Positions 1 through 9,475 are shown, numbered from the stretch's first letter. The stretch: DNA of 64,000 nucleotides from Lentisalinibacter orientalis (GCF_040706535.1 NZ_JAPDRJ010000005.1:248001-312000), one strand, 5' to 3'. Notes: generated from the letters alone by a model not told the origin. Made by a program: numbers and translations.

Positions 1-867
1 CTGGTGCTGCTGAGCGTCGTCGCAATGGTGATTGACCACCGGGAGAACCACCTGGATGCCGTGCGCCGGGCGATCGCCACCGCCATCTACCCCCTGCAGG
101 TCATCGTCGCGCTGCCCGCCGAGGCCTTCGGATGGGCCCGCGAAAGCGGCATCAGCCGCAGCGACCTGCAGCGGGAGAACAACCGGCTGAAGGCCGAACG
201 CCTGGCCATCCGCGCCAAGCTGCAGCAGATGGCGGCGCTCGAATCCGAGAACGCCAGGCTGCGCCTGATGCTGCAGACCACCACCCGGGTGGGCGACCGG
301 GTGCGGGTGGCGGAGATCATGGCCGTCGACGCCAACCCCTACCGCCACGACATCGTCATCGACAAGGGACGCCGGCACGGCGCCTACGAGGGCCAGGCCA
401 TCATCGACGCCACCGGCGTCGTGGGCCAGATCATGCACGTCGGCCCGTTCACCTCCGAGGCCATGCTGATCAGCGACCCCGACCATGCGCTGCCGGTGGA
501 AGTGAACCGCAACGGGCTGCGCACCATCGCCGTCGGCACGGGCGAGTACGACCGGCTCGATCTGCCGTTTCTGCCGAACAATGCCGACATCCGGCCCGGC
601 GACCTGCTGGTCACCTCCGGGCTGGGCGGAGCCTTCCCGGCGGGCTATCCGGTGGGCGAGGTCACCGAGGTCGCGCCGAACCCGGCCGAGTCCTTCGCCG
701 CCATCCGCGCCCGGCCGGCCACCGCGCTGAACCAGGTGCGCGAGGTGCTGCTGATCTGGCCCGGCGAGCCTGAGACGCCGGTGGCGGACGAGTCCGCCGA
801 GGATGCGGCCGGCACCCCGGAGCCCGCGGGCGAGGCGGCGACGGAGACGGAGACGGCCGATGAGTGA
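1..867 (+). CDS. mreC: Rod shape-determining protein MreC (5' end outside window)
   Basis: MreC is the periplasmic bitopic scaffold of the elongasome, linking MreB/MreD to PBP2-RodA. The reading frame is open from base 1, so the true start lies upstream; the visible protein begins inside the N-terminal membrane helix. A coiled coil follows at about residues 50-90 (repeated Leu/Glu/Asn), then the two beta-barrel domains, recognisable from the stretches around DKGRRHGAYEGQ, GVVGQI and GDLLVTSGLGG. The last 30 residues are an acidic Ala/Glu/Thr tail without conserved features. The stop overlaps the mreD start by 8 nt (ATGAGTGA), so the two are probably translationally coupled. Family assignment is secure from sequence and from the following mreD-mrdA-rodA order. 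Confidence 0.95.
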   Translation: MVLLSVVAMVIDHRENHLDAVRRAIATAIYPLQVIVALPAEAFGWARESGISRSDLQRENNRLKAERLAIRAKLQQMAALESENARLRLMLQTTTRVGDRVRVAEIMAVDANPYRHDIVIDKGRRHGAYEGQAIIDATGVVGQIMHVGPFTSEAMLISDPDHALPVEVNRNGLRTIAVGTGEYDRLDLPFLPNNADIRPGDLLVTSGLGGAFPAGYPVGEVTEVAPNPAESFAAIRARPATALNQVREVLLIWPGEPETPVADESAEDAAGTPEPAGEAATETETADE

Positions 868-1351
868 CGCCGTGGCCCTCGAGCGCTGGCCAGTGTGGTT
901 CTGCCTGCTGGCGGCACTGCTGCTCTCCATCATGCCGCTGCCGGAACTCATCGAACCGTTCCGCCCGGACTGGGTGGCGCTGACGCTGATCTACTGGGCG
1001 CTCGCGTTCCCGAGGGTGTTCGGCCTGCTGACCGCCTGGATCAGCGGCCTGCTGCTGGACGTGGCCCAGGGCACGCTGCTCGGTCAGCACGCGCTGGCGG
1101 CGACCGCGATGATCTACTTCCCGCTGCGCTTCCACCTGCGCCTGCGGGTCTTCCCGATCTGGCAGCTCTCGGCCACCGTGATGGCCCTGCTCGCGCTGTA
1201 CCAGTTCATTCTGTTCTGGATCAACGGAACCGCGGGCGTGGCATCCGATCTCATGGAATATTGGGGTTCCGTCATCACCGGCGCACTGCTGTGGCCGCCG
1301 CTGATGCTGTTCTTCAACGGCGTGCGCCAGCAGATGACGGTGACGAGGTAG
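860..1351 (+). CDS. mreD: Rod shape-determining protein MreD
   Basis: MreD is a small polytopic inner-membrane protein of the elongation complex. The 163-residue product is hydrophobic, with about five membrane segments and the family stretch FRPDWVALTLIYWAL near the N-terminus, followed by GLLLDVAQGTLLGQHAL. The ATG at 860 was chosen because it overlaps the mreC stop by 8 nt and yields a protein of normal MreD length; an in-frame start further upstream would give an Arg-rich extension lying inside mreC. The following mrdA starts 3 nt after the stop, so mreC, mreD and mrdA form one transcription unit. Confidence 0.93.
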   Translation: MSDAVALERWPVWFCLLAALLLSIMPLPELIEPFRPDWVALTLIYWALAFPRVFGLLTAWISGLLLDVAQGTLLGQHALAATAMIYFPLRFHLRLRVFPIWQLSATVMALLALYQFILFWINGTAGVASDLMEYWGSVITGALLWPPLMLFFNGVRQQMTVTR

Positions 1352-1354
1352 ACG

Positions 1355-3304
1355 ATGCGCAGACGCGCTCCCATCAAGGACTCGGGTGCCGAGCAGCGGA
1401 TGTTCCTGAACCGCGTGATCCTCGCGGTGGTGGTCGCGCTCGGCCTGATGGGGCTCGTGGTCGGCCGCCTGGTCCAGCTCCAGGTGATCGAGCACGAGCA
1501 CTTCGCCGACCTCTCCCAGGGCAATCGCATCCGCATCGAACCCGTGCCGCCCACCCGCGGCCTGATCTACGACCGCCGGGGCGTCATCCTGGCCGAGAAC
1601 GTGCCCACGTATCAGCTCGAGCTGGTGCCCGAGCAGGTGGAGGACGTGGATGCGACGCTGGCCGCGCTGATCGACGAGGGCCTGCTGGCCGAGGAGGATC
1701 TGCCGCGCATCCACACGCTGCTGGGCACGAACCAGCGCTTCACGCCCATCCCGCTGCGCTACCGGCTTGAGGAAGAGGAGCTGGCGCATTTCGCCATCGC
1801 CCGCCCGCGTTTCCCGGGCGTCGACATCCGCGCGCGACTGATGCGGCACTACCCCTTCGACAGCGCCGCGGTGCATGCCGTCGGTTACGTCGGCGGGCTG
1901 AGCAAGGAGGAGCTGGAGCGCCTCGAGGACCCGGCTGCCTACGCGGGCACCACCCAATACGGCAAGACCGGCATCGAGCAGCGCTTCGAGGAGTTCCTGC
2001 ACGGCGACGTCGGCCACCGTCAGGTGATCGCCAACGCCCGCGGCCGCACGCTCGGCCAGGTGCCCGGCGTGCAGCCCCGGCCGGGCGCGAACCTCTACGT
2101 CAGCCTGGACATCGAACTGCAGCTGCTCGCCGAGGAAGCCATGGCCGGGCGGCGCGGGGCCGTGGTGGCGCTGGACCCCCGCAGCGGCGAGGTGCTGGCG
2201 CTGGTCAGCACGCCCGGCTTCGACCCCAATGCCTTCGCCGCGGGCCTGAAGCCCGCCGAGTTCCGCGCGCTGAGCACCCACCCGGACCAGCCGCTGTTCA
2301 ACCGGGCGATCCGCGGCCGCTACCCGCCGGGCTCCACCATCAAGCCCATGCTCGGCTTCGCCGCCCTGGAGGAGAGCGTCTCCGACCTGGACCACAGCCT
2401 GCGCTGCTCGGGGCATTTCTCGCTGCCCGGCAGCAGCCACCGCTACCGGGACTGGAAGACACATGGGCTGGTCAACCTGCACGACGCCATCACCGAGTCC
2501 TGCGACGTGTACTTCTACGAGATGTCGACCGAGCTCGGCATCGATACCATGCACGACTATCTCACCCGCTTCGGCCTCGGCAGCCGCACCGGCATCGACA
2601 TCGCCGGCGAGACCGCCGGCGTGGTGCCGTCCCGGGCCTGGAAGCGGGAGAAGTTCTCCAGCCGCGCCAACCAGGTCTGGTTCCCGGGCGAGACGGTCAT
2701 CGCCTCCATCGGCCAGGGCTACATGCTGACGACGCCGCTGCAGCTCGCCGTGGCCACCGCCGCCGTGGCCACCCGCGGCGAGCGCCACCGGCCGCACCTG
2801 GCGCTGGGCTGGGAACACCCGCTGGACGGCGAATTCCATCCCTTCGAACCCGAGCCGCTCACGGCGATGAGCGTGCACGACCCCCTGCACTGGGAAGTGA
2901 TCATCAACGCCATGCGCGACGTGCTCCAGGGCGAGAACGGCACCGCGCGGGCGGTGGGACTGGATGCGCCCTACTCCATGGCCGGCAAGAGCGGCACGGC
3001 CCAGGTGTTCAGCGTGGGCCAGGACGAGGAATACGACGAGGACGAGATCGACGAACGGCTGCGCGACCATGCCCTGTTCATCGCGTTCGCCCCGCTCGAG
3101 GATCCCCGCATCGCGGTATCGGTCATCGTGGAGAACGGCTCCAGCGGCAGCCGCGTGGCGGCGCCCATCGCCCGCGCCGTGATGGACAAGTGGCTGCTCG
3201 AGGAGCGTTACGAGGCTGCGGCCGCGGGCCGCCGGCAGCCGGCCCCGCCGGCCGAGGCGCTGACCGAGACGCCAATGGCGAACAACGCGCCGGCGGAGGA
3301 CTGA
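1355..3304 (+). CDS. mrdA: Penicillin-binding protein 2, elongasome transpeptidase
   Basis: PBP2 crosslinks peptidoglycan during cell elongation, working with RodA. The 649-residue protein has a short cytoplasmic N-terminus, one membrane helix (about residues 18-40), the pedestal domain with the RGLIYDRRG motif, and a C-terminal transpeptidase domain. Catalytic motifs are visible: active-site Ser327 and Lys330 in PGSTIKPM, the SCD triad in ESCDVYF, and KSGTA at Lys545. Length and active-site position are close to E. coli PBP2. It starts 3 nt after the mreD stop and ends 3 nt before the rodA start, so all belong to one operon. Confidence 0.97.
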   Translation: MRRRAPIKDSGAEQRMFLNRVILAVVVALGLMGLVVGRLVQLQVIEHEHFADLSQGNRIRIEPVPPTRGLIYDRRGVILAENVPTYQLELVPEQVEDVDATLAALIDEGLLAEEDLPRIHTLLGTNQRFTPIPLRYRLEEEELAHFAIARPRFPGVDIRARLMRHYPFDSAAVHAVGYVGGLSKEELERLEDPAAYAGTTQYGKTGIEQRFEEFLHGDVGHRQVIANARGRTLGQVPGVQPRPGANLYVSLDIELQLLAEEAMAGRRGAVVALDPRSGEVLALVSTPGFDPNAFAAGLKPAEFRALSTHPDQPLFNRAIRGRYPPGSTIKPMLGFAALEESVSDLDHSLRCSGHFSLPGSSHRYRDWKTHGLVNLHDAITESCDVYFYEMSTELGIDTMHDYLTRFGLGSRTGIDIAGETAGVVPSRAWKREKFSSRANQVWFPGETVIASIGQGYMLTTPLQLAVATAAVATRGERHRPHLALGWEHPLDGEFHPFEPEPLTAMSVHDPLHWEVIINAMRDVLQGENGTARAVGLDAPYSMAGKSGTAQVFSVGQDEEYDEDEIDERLRDHALFIAFAPLEDPRIAVSVIVENGSSGSRVAAPIARAVMDKWLLEERYEAAAAGRRQPAPPAEALTETPMANNAPAED

Positions 3305-3307
3305 CCG

Positions 3308-4447
3308 ATGGGTACGTTATTCCGTGAGAACGCCCGTTTCGCCGAGCGCCGGCCACTCGGCGGCATCGGCCAGATTCTCGCCAACCTGCACCTGGACGGC
3401 CCCCTGCTCGCCGGGCTGGGCGTCATCTGCGTATTCGGCCTGTTCGTGCTCTACAGCGCCGTGGGACAGAACCCGGACCTGCTGCTGCGCCAGGTGATCC
3501 GCCTCGGCCTCGCCCTGCTGGCGCTCGTGATCGTGGCCCAGCTCTCGCCGGCTCTGCTGCGGCGCTGGACGCCCTGGGGTTATCTGGCCGGACTCACCCT
3601 GCTGGCCCTGGTGCTGATCCTCGGCGAGGTGGGCCAGGGGGCGCAGCGCTGGCTGGACATCGGGGTGCGCTTCCAGCCCTCGGAGATCATGAAGCTGGCG
3701 GTGCCGATGATGGTGGCGGCCTTCCTGCACGACCGGCCGCTGCCGCCGCGGCTCGGCCATCTGGTCGTGATCGGCGCCATGATCGTCCTGCCCGCCCTGA
3801 TGATCGCCGTGCAGCCCGATCTCGGCACCGCACTGCTGATCGTCGCGGCCGGCGTGCTGGTGGTGCTGCTCGCCGGCATGTCGTTCGGCCACATCCTCGC
3901 GCTGGGCGCGCTCGGCGTCGCCACCATGCCGGTGCTGTGGCACTTCATGCACGACTACCAGCGCCAGCGGGTGCTGACCCTGCTCGATCCCCAGAGCGAC
4001 CCTCTCGGGGCCGGCTACAACATCATCCAGTCCAAGATCGCCATCGGCTCCGGCGGGCTGTTCGGCAAGGGCTGGACCAACGGCAGCCAGGCGCAGCTCG
4101 AGTTCCTGCCGGAGAAGGATACCGATTTCATCTTCGCGGTGCTGTCCGAGGAGTTCGGGCTGCTCGGGGTGCTGGCGCTGCTGACGATGTACCTGTTCGT
4201 GGTCGCGCGCGGCCTGTACATCGCCGCCAACGCCCAGGACACCTATTCCCGGCTGCTGGCCGGCAGCATCAGCCTGACCTTCTTCGTCTACGTGTTCGTG
4301 AATACGGCCATGGTCTGCGGCCTCATCCCGGTGGTCGGCGTGCCGCTGCCGCTGGTGAGCTTCGGCGGCACCTCCATGGTGACGCTCATGGCGGGTTTCG
4401 GTATCCTCATGTCCATCCACACCCACCGCAAACTCCTGCCTCGGTAG
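3308..4447 (+). CDS. rodA: Peptidoglycan glycosyltransferase RodA (SEDS family)
   Basis: RodA is the SEDS-family glycosyltransferase that polymerises lipid II for lateral wall growth, in complex with PBP2. The 379-residue product is polytopic with about ten membrane segments. Family hallmarks include the region around GWTNGSQAQLEFLPEKDTDFIF (residues about 250-272), which carries the conserved acidic loop, and the PLVSFGGTSM signature near the C-terminus. It follows mrdA by 3 nt. The start ATG at 3308 gives an N-terminus of about 30 soluble residues before the first helix, which is slightly long but acceptable. Confidence 0.97.
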   Translation: MGTLFRENARFAERRPLGGIGQILANLHLDGPLLAGLGVICVFGLFVLYSAVGQNPDLLLRQVIRLGLALLALVIVAQLSPALLRRWTPWGYLAGLTLLALVLILGEVGQGAQRWLDIGVRFQPSEIMKLAVPMMVAAFLHDRPLPPRLGHLVVIGAMIVLPALMIAVQPDLGTALLIVAAGVLVVLLAGMSFGHILALGALGVATMPVLWHFMHDYQRQRVLTLLDPQSDPLGAGYNIIQSKIAIGSGGLFGKGWTNGSQAQLEFLPEKDTDFIFAVLSEEFGLLGVLALLTMYLFVVARGLYIAANAQDTYSRLLAGSISLTFFVYVFVNTAMVCGLIPVVGVPLPLVSFGGTSMVTLMAGFGILMSIHTHRKLLPR

Positions 4448-4493
4448 GTCCACGACAGATGTACAGACACTGCCAGGAAACGCCGGACAGGAC

Positions 4494-5516
4494 ATGCACC
4501 CAGTGATCCGCTCTCTCTGCCTGCTCGCCGCCATCGTGGCCCTCGCCGGCCTCGCGGCGTCGCCGGCCCGGGCGCTGGACACCTCCCGCGCCGACGTGGC
4601 CACGTTCATCGACGAAGTGGCCGAGCGCCACGGCTTCGACCGGGCCGAGGTCGAGCGCACCCTGGACGACGCCGAGACACAGCAGCCCATCCTGGACGCC
4701 ATCAGCCGGCCGGCCGAGAAGGTGAAGCCCTGGCACGAGTACCGCGCGATTTTCCTGACCCCGGAGCGCATCGAGGCCGGCGCCGCGTTCTGGCGCGAGC
4801 ATGCCGACGAGATCGAGCGCATCGGCCGCGAGACCGGCGTGGACCCTGAGGTCATCGTCGCCATCATCGGCGTCGAGACCTACTTCGGCCGCATCACCGG
4901 GCGCTACCGGGTGCTGGACGCGCTGGCGACACTGGCCTTCGACTACCCGCCGCGCAGCCCGTTCTTCCGCCGGGAACTCGAGCAGTTTCTGCTGCTGGCC
5001 CGCGAGGAGCGCGTCGACGTCGATACCGCGCTGGGCTCCTACGCGGGCGCCATGGGCGCGCCCCAGTTCATGCCGTCCAGCTACCGGGCCTATGCCGTGG
5101 ATGCGAGCGCGGACGGGCTGCGCGATCTCTGGACGGACTGGAGCGACGTGTTCGGCAGCGTCGCCAACTATCTCAAGGCCCACGGCTGGCGTGCCGGCGA
5201 ACCGGTCTTCGCCCGCGCCACCACCGGTTCGGCCTGGACCGGCGAGCCCGCCGGCGACAAGGGTCTGGACACGGACGCCACGATTGCCAGGCTGAGCGCC
5301 GGCGGCATCGTCTTCTCGACGGAGCTGCCCGGCGAGGCGGCCGCGCGGCTGCTGCGCATGGAAGGCGAGGACGGCGACCAGCTCTGGGTGGGCTTCCACA
5401 ACTTCCACGTGATCACCCGCTACAACCGCAGCGCCATGTACGCGCTGGCGGTGTGGCAGCTCGGGCGCGAGATCGCGCTGGCGGTCGGGGACGGGGACGG
5501 CGATGCAGAGGCGTAA
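4494..5516 (+). CDS. mltB: Lytic murein transglycosylase B
   Basis: MltB cleaves the MurNAc-GlcNAc bond in peptidoglycan to give 1,6-anhydroMurNAc ends. The 340-residue protein begins with a signal peptide (residues 1-27, cleavage likely after ASPARA). The catalytic Glu128 lies in the IIGVETYFGR motif and a conserved MGAPQFMPSSYR segment follows; the C-terminus has NFHVITRYN. No lipobox cysteine is present at the cleavage site, so this form is predicted to be soluble in the periplasm, unlike the E. coli lipoprotein. It lies 46 nt after rodA and overlaps rlpA by 14 nt. Confidence 0.94.
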   Translation: MHPVIRSLCLLAAIVALAGLAASPARALDTSRADVATFIDEVAERHGFDRAEVERTLDDAETQQPILDAISRPAEKVKPWHEYRAIFLTPERIEAGAAFWREHADEIERIGRETGVDPEVIVAIIGVETYFGRITGRYRVLDALATLAFDYPPRSPFFRRELEQFLLLAREERVDVDTALGSYAGAMGAPQFMPSSYRAYAVDASADGLRDLWTDWSDVFGSVANYLKAHGWRAGEPVFARATTGSAWTGEPAGDKGLDTDATIARLSAGGIVFSTELPGEAAARLLRMEGEDGDQLWVGFHNFHVITRYNRSAMYALAVWQLGREIALAVGDGDGDAEA

Positions 5517-6387
5517 GCTCAGGACGGCAGCGCTGACGGCGGCGGCTCTGGCGCTGGCCGCCTGCGCCGGCACCGGGCCGCGCCAGGACGGCTCTGTGCA
5601 GGACGGGCCGCCGCCGGCCGCCCGGGCCGACGTCCGCGTGCCGCCGACCATACCGGCGCCCGAGCCGAAGAGCCGCTACGGCAACCCGGATTCCTACGAG
5701 GTGTTCGGCAAGCGCTACCACGTGCTGCCCACCGCCGACGGCTACCGGGAACGGGGCGTCGCCTCCTGGTACGGCACCAAGTTCCACGGCCGGCGCACCT
5801 CCTCCGGCGAGCCCTACGACATGCACGCGTTCACGGCCGCCCACAAGACGCTGCCGCTGCCCACCTGGGTGGAGGTGACCAACCTGCGCAACCGCCGCAG
5901 CATACTGGTGCGGGTCAACGATCGGGGCCCGTTCGTCGCCAACCGCATCATCGATCTCTCCTACGCCGCGGCGCAGGAACTCGACATCGTGGGGGACGGG
6001 ACGGGGCTGGTGGAGGTACGCGCGATCACCTTCGACGGCGCCGCCACCGGCGACATCATGACGGCGGCCGCCCCGGCTGCGGCGCCGGCCGAGAGCCTCC
6101 CGCCCGAGGACGTCGCCGCCCGGGCGCCTGCGGCGGGACAGACGGGCGATGCGCCGGTACTATATGCGCAGGTCGGCGCCTTCGGCCAGCGGGAGAATGC
6201 CGAGCGCATGCACGGCAGGCTGCTGGCAAACGACTTTCCCGATGCATTCATCTTCGAGGACACGACCGAAGAGCGCCGGCTGTACCGGGTGCGGGTGGGG
6301 CCGATCCCTTCGGTGGAAGCCTATGACGCCACCGTCGCCAGGCTCGCTTCCCTCGGCATCGACAGCGTCCACATGATTATCGAATAG
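5503..6387 (+). CDS. rlpA: Septal ring lytic transglycosylase RlpA, lipoprotein
   Basis: RlpA is an outer-membrane lipoprotein that in Pseudomonas cleaves denuded glycan strands at the septum. The signal peptide ends in a lipobox LAAC with acylated Cys21. A double-psi beta-barrel domain covers about residues 83-170 (GVASWYGTKFHGRRTSSGE, then NDRGPF), followed by a low-complexity Ala/Pro linker and a C-terminal SPOR domain (about 215-294) that binds denuded glycans. Length of 294 residues is usual. The start lies inside the mltB 3' end, suggesting coupling. Confidence 0.94.
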   Translation: MQRRKLRTAALTAAALALAACAGTGPRQDGSVQDGPPPAARADVRVPPTIPAPEPKSRYGNPDSYEVFGKRYHVLPTADGYRERGVASWYGTKFHGRRTSSGEPYDMHAFTAAHKTLPLPTWVEVTNLRNRRSILVRVNDRGPFVANRIIDLSYAAAQELDIVGDGTGLVEVRAITFDGAATGDIMTAAAPAAAPAESLPPEDVAARAPAAGQTGDAPVLYAQVGAFGQRENAERMHGRLLANDFPDAFIFEDTTEERRLYRVRVGPIPSVEAYDATVARLASLGIDSVHMIIE

Positions 6388-6395
6388 ACTGTGCC

Positions 6396-7586
6396 ATGAG
6401 CCTCAAACAGCCCCCGACGGCGCGCGGACGCCTGTGCGCCAATCTCCTCTTGTCGATCCTCGTCCCGATCCTGGGCCTCGTCGCGCCGCTGCCGGCCGCG
6501 GCGGCACTGCCGGACATCCCCATACCGGCCCCGCCGCAGCTGAACGCGGCGAGCTACGTCCTCGTCGACGCGGACAGCGGCACGGTGCTGGCGGACCGGG
6601 AGGCGGGCAAGCGGGTGGCGCCGGCGAGCCTGACCAAGCTCATGACCGCCTACGTGGTGTTCCACGCGCTGCGCGACGACCTCATCACCCTGGAGGAGGA
6701 GGCCACGGTGAGCCGCAAGGCTTATCGCACGCCCGGCTCACGCATGTTCATCGAGATCAACTCCCGGGTGAGCATCCAGGACCTGCTGATGGGCATGATC
6801 GTGCAGTCCGGCAACGACGCGAGTGTGGCGCTCGCCGAGCACATCGCCGGCTCCGAAGAAGTGTTCGCCGAGATGATGAACCGTTACGCCCAGGAGCTGG
6901 GCATGCTTGGCAGCCACTTCCAGAATGCCACCGGCCTGCCCGGCGATAACCACTACACGACGGCCGGCGACATGGCCAAGCTGGCGCGGGCCCTCATCAA
7001 CGACTTCCCGGAGTACTACCGCTGGTACTCCGTGCGCGAGTTCACCTACAACGAGATCACCCAGCGCAACCGCAACCGGCTGCTCTGGCGCGACCCGACC
7101 GTGGACGGCTTCAAGACCGGCCACACGGACGCGGCCGGCTACTGCCTGGTGGCCTCCGCCGTGCGCGACGACATGCGGCTGATCTCGGTGGTGATGGGCT
7201 CGCCGAGTTCGCGGGTGCGCACCGACGCGAGCCAGGCCCTGCTCAATTACGGCTTCCGCTTCTTCGAGACCCACCGGCTGTTCGCCGCGGGCGATGTCGT
7301 GGAGACGGCGAAGGTGTGGAAGGGCGCCGTCGAGGCCGCACAGCTCGGCGTCTCCCGCGACCTGTTCGTCACCATCCCGCGGGGCACCTACGACCGGCTG
7401 CAGCCGCTGGTGGAGATGCCGGCGACGGTGATCGCCCCGGTTGCCGAGGGCCAGACGCTCGGCGAACTGCGCGTCGAGCTGGACGATCAGCTGCTGGCCG
7501 CGATGCCGCTCGCCGCCCTCGCCCCCGTCGCCGAAGGCACGTTCTGGCAGCGCCTCAGCGACGAGGTCATGCTCTGGTTCGAATGA
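6396..7586 (+). CDS. dacA: D-alanyl-D-alanine carboxypeptidase (PBP5/6 type)
   Basis: This low-molecular-weight penicillin-binding protein removes the terminal D-Ala from peptidoglycan stem pentapeptides in the periplasm. After a signal peptide (about residues 1-37) come the three active-site motifs: SLTK with Ser78 and Lys81, SGN at 138-140, and KTG at 240-242. A C-terminal beta-rich domain and a final amphipathic helix ending in EVMLWFE would anchor it to the outer face of the inner membrane, as in PBP5. It follows rlpA by 8 nt, the standard gammaproteobacterial order. Confidence 0.96.
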   Translation: MSLKQPPTARGRLCANLLLSILVPILGLVAPLPAAAALPDIPIPAPPQLNAASYVLVDADSGTVLADREAGKRVAPASLTKLMTAYVVFHALRDDLITLEEEATVSRKAYRTPGSRMFIEINSRVSIQDLLMGMIVQSGNDASVALAEHIAGSEEVFAEMMNRYAQELGMLGSHFQNATGLPGDNHYTTAGDMAKLARALINDFPEYYRWYSVREFTYNEITQRNRNRLLWRDPTVDGFKTGHTDAAGYCLVASAVRDDMRLISVVMGSPSSRVRTDASQALLNYGFRFFETHRLFAAGDVVETAKVWKGAVEAAQLGVSRDLFVTIPRGTYDRLQPLVEMPATVIAPVAEGQTLGELRVELDDQLLAAMPLAALAPVAEGTFWQRLSDEVMLWFE

Positions 7587-7616
7587 GGACGCGCCCGGCG
7601 GGCGCGGGTGTGCACG

Positions 7617-8492
7617 ATGGCTGAAATACTGCCCAACGTCTGGCTCGACGGGGACATCGTCCCGGCCGGGCAGGCCCGGATATCACCGCTGGACCGGGGC
7701 TTTCTGTTCGGCGACGCGGTCTACGAGGCCATGCCGGTGTGCGGCGGGCGCGTGGTGGGCGAGTCCGGGCACCTGGCGCGCCTGGACCGCAGCCTGAGCG
7801 CCATCGGCATCCGCAACCCGGTCGACGACGCCGGCTGGCGGCGCCTGTTCGCCCGCCTGGTGGAGGCCAACGGCGGCGGCGACATGTTCCTGTATCTGCA
7901 GGTGAGCCGCGGCGCCGATGCGGGCCGGGATCACCGCTTCCCGGCGGACACGGAACCGACGGTGCTGGCCATGGCCATGCACTGGCGGCCGCCCCGGGAG
8001 GCCGATTATGCGACCGGCGTCAACGCCGCGCTGGTACCGGATCAGCGCTGGGCCCGCTGCGACATCAAGTCCACCTCGCTGCTGGCCAACGTGCTCGCGC
8101 GCCAGGACGCCGCGGAACGCGGCGCGGCGGAGGCCATCCTGCACCGGGACGGCTGGGTCACCGAAGGGGCCGCCAGCACGATTGCCATCGTCACCGGCGG
8201 CACCCTGCTGGCGCCGCCGCCGGATCCCTCGGTGCTGCCCAGCGTGACCCTGCAGCTCGCCTGGGGCGTCGCCGAGGCCGAGGGCATCCCGCGCGCGCGA
8301 CGGCGCTTCACGGTGGAGGAGCTGCTGGAGGCCGACGAGGTCATCATGCTCGCCAGCAGCCGGGAACTCGTGCCCGTGGGCCGGGTCGATGACACCACCA
8401 TCGGCACGGGCGCACCGGGGCCGCTGTGGCGGCGCCTGTTCCGCGGCTACCAGCAGGCACATCACGGGCAGAGAGCCGAAAGCCATGCATGA
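7617..8492 (+). CDS. Class IV aminotransferase, probable D-amino-acid transaminase
   Basis: A 291-residue PLP-dependent fold-type IV aminotransferase. The N-terminus (LPNVWLDGDIVPAGQARISPLDRGFLFGD) is typical of D-amino-acid transaminases, which make D-Glu from D-Ala and 2-oxoglutarate. The PLP lysine is predicted to be Lys151 in CDIKSTSLL. The ATG at 7617 is preferred over a GTG 9 nt upstream because the family usually begins just before the LPNVWL segment. Its place after dacA suggests D-Ala salvage from released terminal residues, but branched-chain aminotransferase or ADC lyase activity cannot be excluded from sequence. It overlaps ybeD by 8 nt. Confidence 0.85.
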   Translation: MAEILPNVWLDGDIVPAGQARISPLDRGFLFGDAVYEAMPVCGGRVVGESGHLARLDRSLSAIGIRNPVDDAGWRRLFARLVEANGGGDMFLYLQVSRGADAGRDHRFPADTEPTVLAMAMHWRPPREADYATGVNAALVPDQRWARCDIKSTSLLANVLARQDAAERGAAEAILHRDGWVTEGAASTIAIVTGGTLLAPPPDPSVLPSVTLQLAWGVAEAEGIPRARRRFTVEELLEADEVIMLASSRELVPVGRVDDTTIGTGAPGPLWRRLFRGYQQAHHGQRAESHA

Positions 8493-8751
8493 GGACAGCC
8501 CTCTCGAGTTTCCCTGCGACTTCCCCATCAAGATCATGGGCAGGGACGAGCAGGACGACTTCCGCAGCGAGGCCGTGGCCATCGTCGAGGCCGAGGTCGG
8601 GCCGCTGCCCGCCGGCGCGGTGACCACCCAGCCGAGCCGCAACGGCCGTTTCCTCTCCGTCACGGTCACTGTCCGGGCGGAGAGCCGCGAACAGCTCGAT
8701 TCGCTGTACCGGCGGCTGAGCGACCACGAGCGGGTGCTGGTGGTCCTGTGA
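8485..8751 (+). CDS. ybeD: YbeD family protein (DUF493/UPF0250)
   Basis: A conserved 88-residue protein with a ferredoxin-like, ACT-type regulatory fold; its biochemical role is not settled. Family hallmarks are the N-terminal EFPCDFPIKIMG and the C-terminal YRRLSDHERVLVVL. The ATG at 8485 overlaps the aminotransferase stop by 8 nt (ATGCATGA). The stop overlaps the lipB GTG start by 4 nt. ybeD sits between dacA and lipB in many gammaproteobacteria; here an aminotransferase is inserted upstream. Confidence 0.93.
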   Translation: MHEDSPLEFPCDFPIKIMGRDEQDDFRSEAVAIVEAEVGPLPAGAVTTQPSRNGRFLSVTVTVRAESREQLDSLYRRLSDHERVLVVL

Positions 8752-9410
8752 CGGCCGAACCGGTCATCGCCCGCGACGGCGGCCGCACGCTCACCGTGCG
8801 GCGCCTGGGCCGGCGCGACTACGAGCCGCTCTGGCAGGCGATGCAGCGGCACACCGACGAGCGCGACGCCGACACGGGCGACGAGATCTGGTTCACCGAA
8901 CACCCGCCGGTCTTCACGCTGGGTCTCGCCGGCAGCCGCGAGCACGTCCTCGCGCCGGGGGACATCCCGGTGGTGCACATCGACCGGGGCGGCCAGGTCA
9001 CCTATCACGGCCCTGGCCAGCTCATGATCTACCCGCTGATCGATATCCGCCGCGCGGGTATCGGGGTGCGGCGGCTGGTCTGCGCGCTGGAGACGGCGGT
9101 GATCAGGATGGTGGCGCCGTTCGGCATCGAGGCGGCGGGCCGGCGCGACGCACCCGGCGTGTACGTGGACGGCCGCAAGCTGGCGAGCATCGGGCTGCGC
9201 ATCCGCCGCGGCGCCAGCTACCACGGCATGGCCCTGAACGTAGACATGGACCTGGAGCCGTTCTCCCGCATCAACCCGTGCGGCTACCAAGGCCTCGAGA
9301 TGACCGACCTCGCCCGCCTCGGCGGACCGGCCGACCTGGACCGGGTGGCGGACCTGCTGCTCGCGCCGCTCTGCGAGGAGCTGGGCTTCGGGCCGCCCGC
9401 CGCGGAGTAG
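8748..9410 (+). CDS. lipB: Octanoyl-[acyl-carrier-protein]-protein N-octanoyltransferase
   Basis: LipB transfers octanoate from ACP to the lipoyl domains of E2 subunits and GcvH, the first step of lipoate assembly. The 220-residue protein shows the signature RGGQVTYHGPGQL (residues 80-91), catalytic Lys144 in GRKLASIG and catalytic Cys178 in INPCGYQG. The start is GTG, overlapping the ybeD stop by 4 nt. lipA, which often follows, is absent here; the next genes are convergent. Its likely substrates include GcvH encoded at about 35 kb in this window. Confidence 0.96.
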   Translation: MTAEPVIARDGGRTLTVRRLGRRDYEPLWQAMQRHTDERDADTGDEIWFTEHPPVFTLGLAGSREHVLAPGDIPVVHIDRGGQVTYHGPGQLMIYPLIDIRRAGIGVRRLVCALETAVIRMVAPFGIEAAGRRDAPGVYVDGRKLASIGLRIRRGASYHGMALNVDMDLEPFSRINPCGYQGLEMTDLARLGGPADLDRVADLLLAPLCEELGFGPPAAE

Positions 9411-9475
9411 GCTCCGCCGCAGGACCGTCCGGGACGTTGCTCCGACTCGCGCGGGGTTGCGCGTGCCGGGTCGTG

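Noticed and set aside
662..3070. An 802-residue open frame on the minus strand opposite mreC-mrdA
   Set aside because: Composition is His/Arg/Gln/Ala-rich with no motif, and the plus strand holds clearly recognisable mreC, mreD and mrdA. It is a shadow caused by high GC and codon bias.
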